In this document: positions 14,451-14,471 of the stretch, one piece after another
Layout of the letters: each line of letters begins with the position of its first letter
How positions within the stretch are numbered: the first letter of the stretch is position 1
The notes under the pieces: generated by a model
What the model was told of the DNA's origin: nothing
What the model saw: the letters and a program-made list of their open reading frames with translations, nothing else
Databases searched by the model: none
Made by a program: the position numbers and the translations under genes
Assembly: GCA_029983575.1 (NCBI GenBank)
Contig: JASBZE010000043.1
Span: 1 to 14,471 of the forward strand
Length of the DNA stretch: 14,471 nt
Source: Peptostreptococcaceae bacterium
GTDB lineage: Bacteria > Bacillota > Clostridia > Peptostreptococcales > Peptostreptococcaceae
Direction of reading: 5' to 3'

Positions 14451-14471
14451 TACAATTTAAAAATACAAAAA

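Noticed and set aside
1..14471. Mobile elements, CRISPR arrays, tRNA or rRNA genes
   Set aside because: Both strands were read for transposase-like frames, regularly spaced repeats and tRNA-like cloverleaf ends; none was found apart from the T-box leader.

Overview
The window looks like the chromosome of a low-G+C Gram-positive anaerobe, most likely a clostridial/Tissierellia-type Firmicute. The reasons are strong AGGAGG-type ribosome binding sites, sigma-A promoters with TATAAT and extended TGn boxes, a T-box leader, an AmaP-DUF2273-Asp23 envelope operon, and A+T-rich spacers. I cannot resolve the genus. There are no insertion sequences, tRNAs, rRNAs, CRISPR arrays or phage genes, and every gene looks intact.

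Layout. (1) 1-1070, minus: a solo PTS_EIIC_2-type membrane permease with a clear promoter. (2) 1240-2512, plus: a membrane-anchored extracellular protein with Ig-like (BIG2) repeats and a fibronectin-III-like end. (3) 2606-4707, plus: asnS behind a complete T-box riboswitch (stem I with an AAC asparagine specifier, antiterminator, terminator), then a small tail-anchored basic protein. A two-way terminator separates this block from (4) 4851-5409, minus: a small FMN nitroreductase with its own promoter. (5) 5512-9356, plus: a compact three-gene run with gaps of 24 and 14 bases. It holds a BusR-like regulator (GntR helix-turn-helix plus RCK_C/TrkA_C, a known cyclic-di-AMP-binding architecture), an EamA/DMT transporter, and a 735-residue NRPS-like protein. 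The last consists of the C-terminal half of a condensation domain and a full adenylation domain, with no carrier domain. (6) 9526-11064, plus: amaP, a DUF2273 gene and asp23/gls24, closed by a strong terminator. (7) 11076-12124, minus: ddl, convergent with asp23. (8) 12257-14414, plus: cinA, overlapping by 4 bases a Cof-type HAD phosphatase.

How they work together. Most of the window is housekeeping: asparagine charging under amino-acid feedback, peptidoglycan precursor synthesis (Ddl), envelope-stress scaffolding (AmaP/Asp23), and nucleotide repair and salvage (CinA). The accessory-looking part is segment 5. There an osmolyte/c-di-AMP-type regulator is not next to the betaine transporter that BusR is known to control. 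It is next to a small-molecule transporter and an orphan adenylating enzyme. This is the best candidate in the window for an undescribed system. That reading is inference from gene order and domain content; substrate and product are unknown.

Start sites matter here. BusR and AmaP both appear to start at TTG, each 7-8 bases after an ideal ribosome binding site. The EIIC, ddl and cinA starts are internal to longer open frames.
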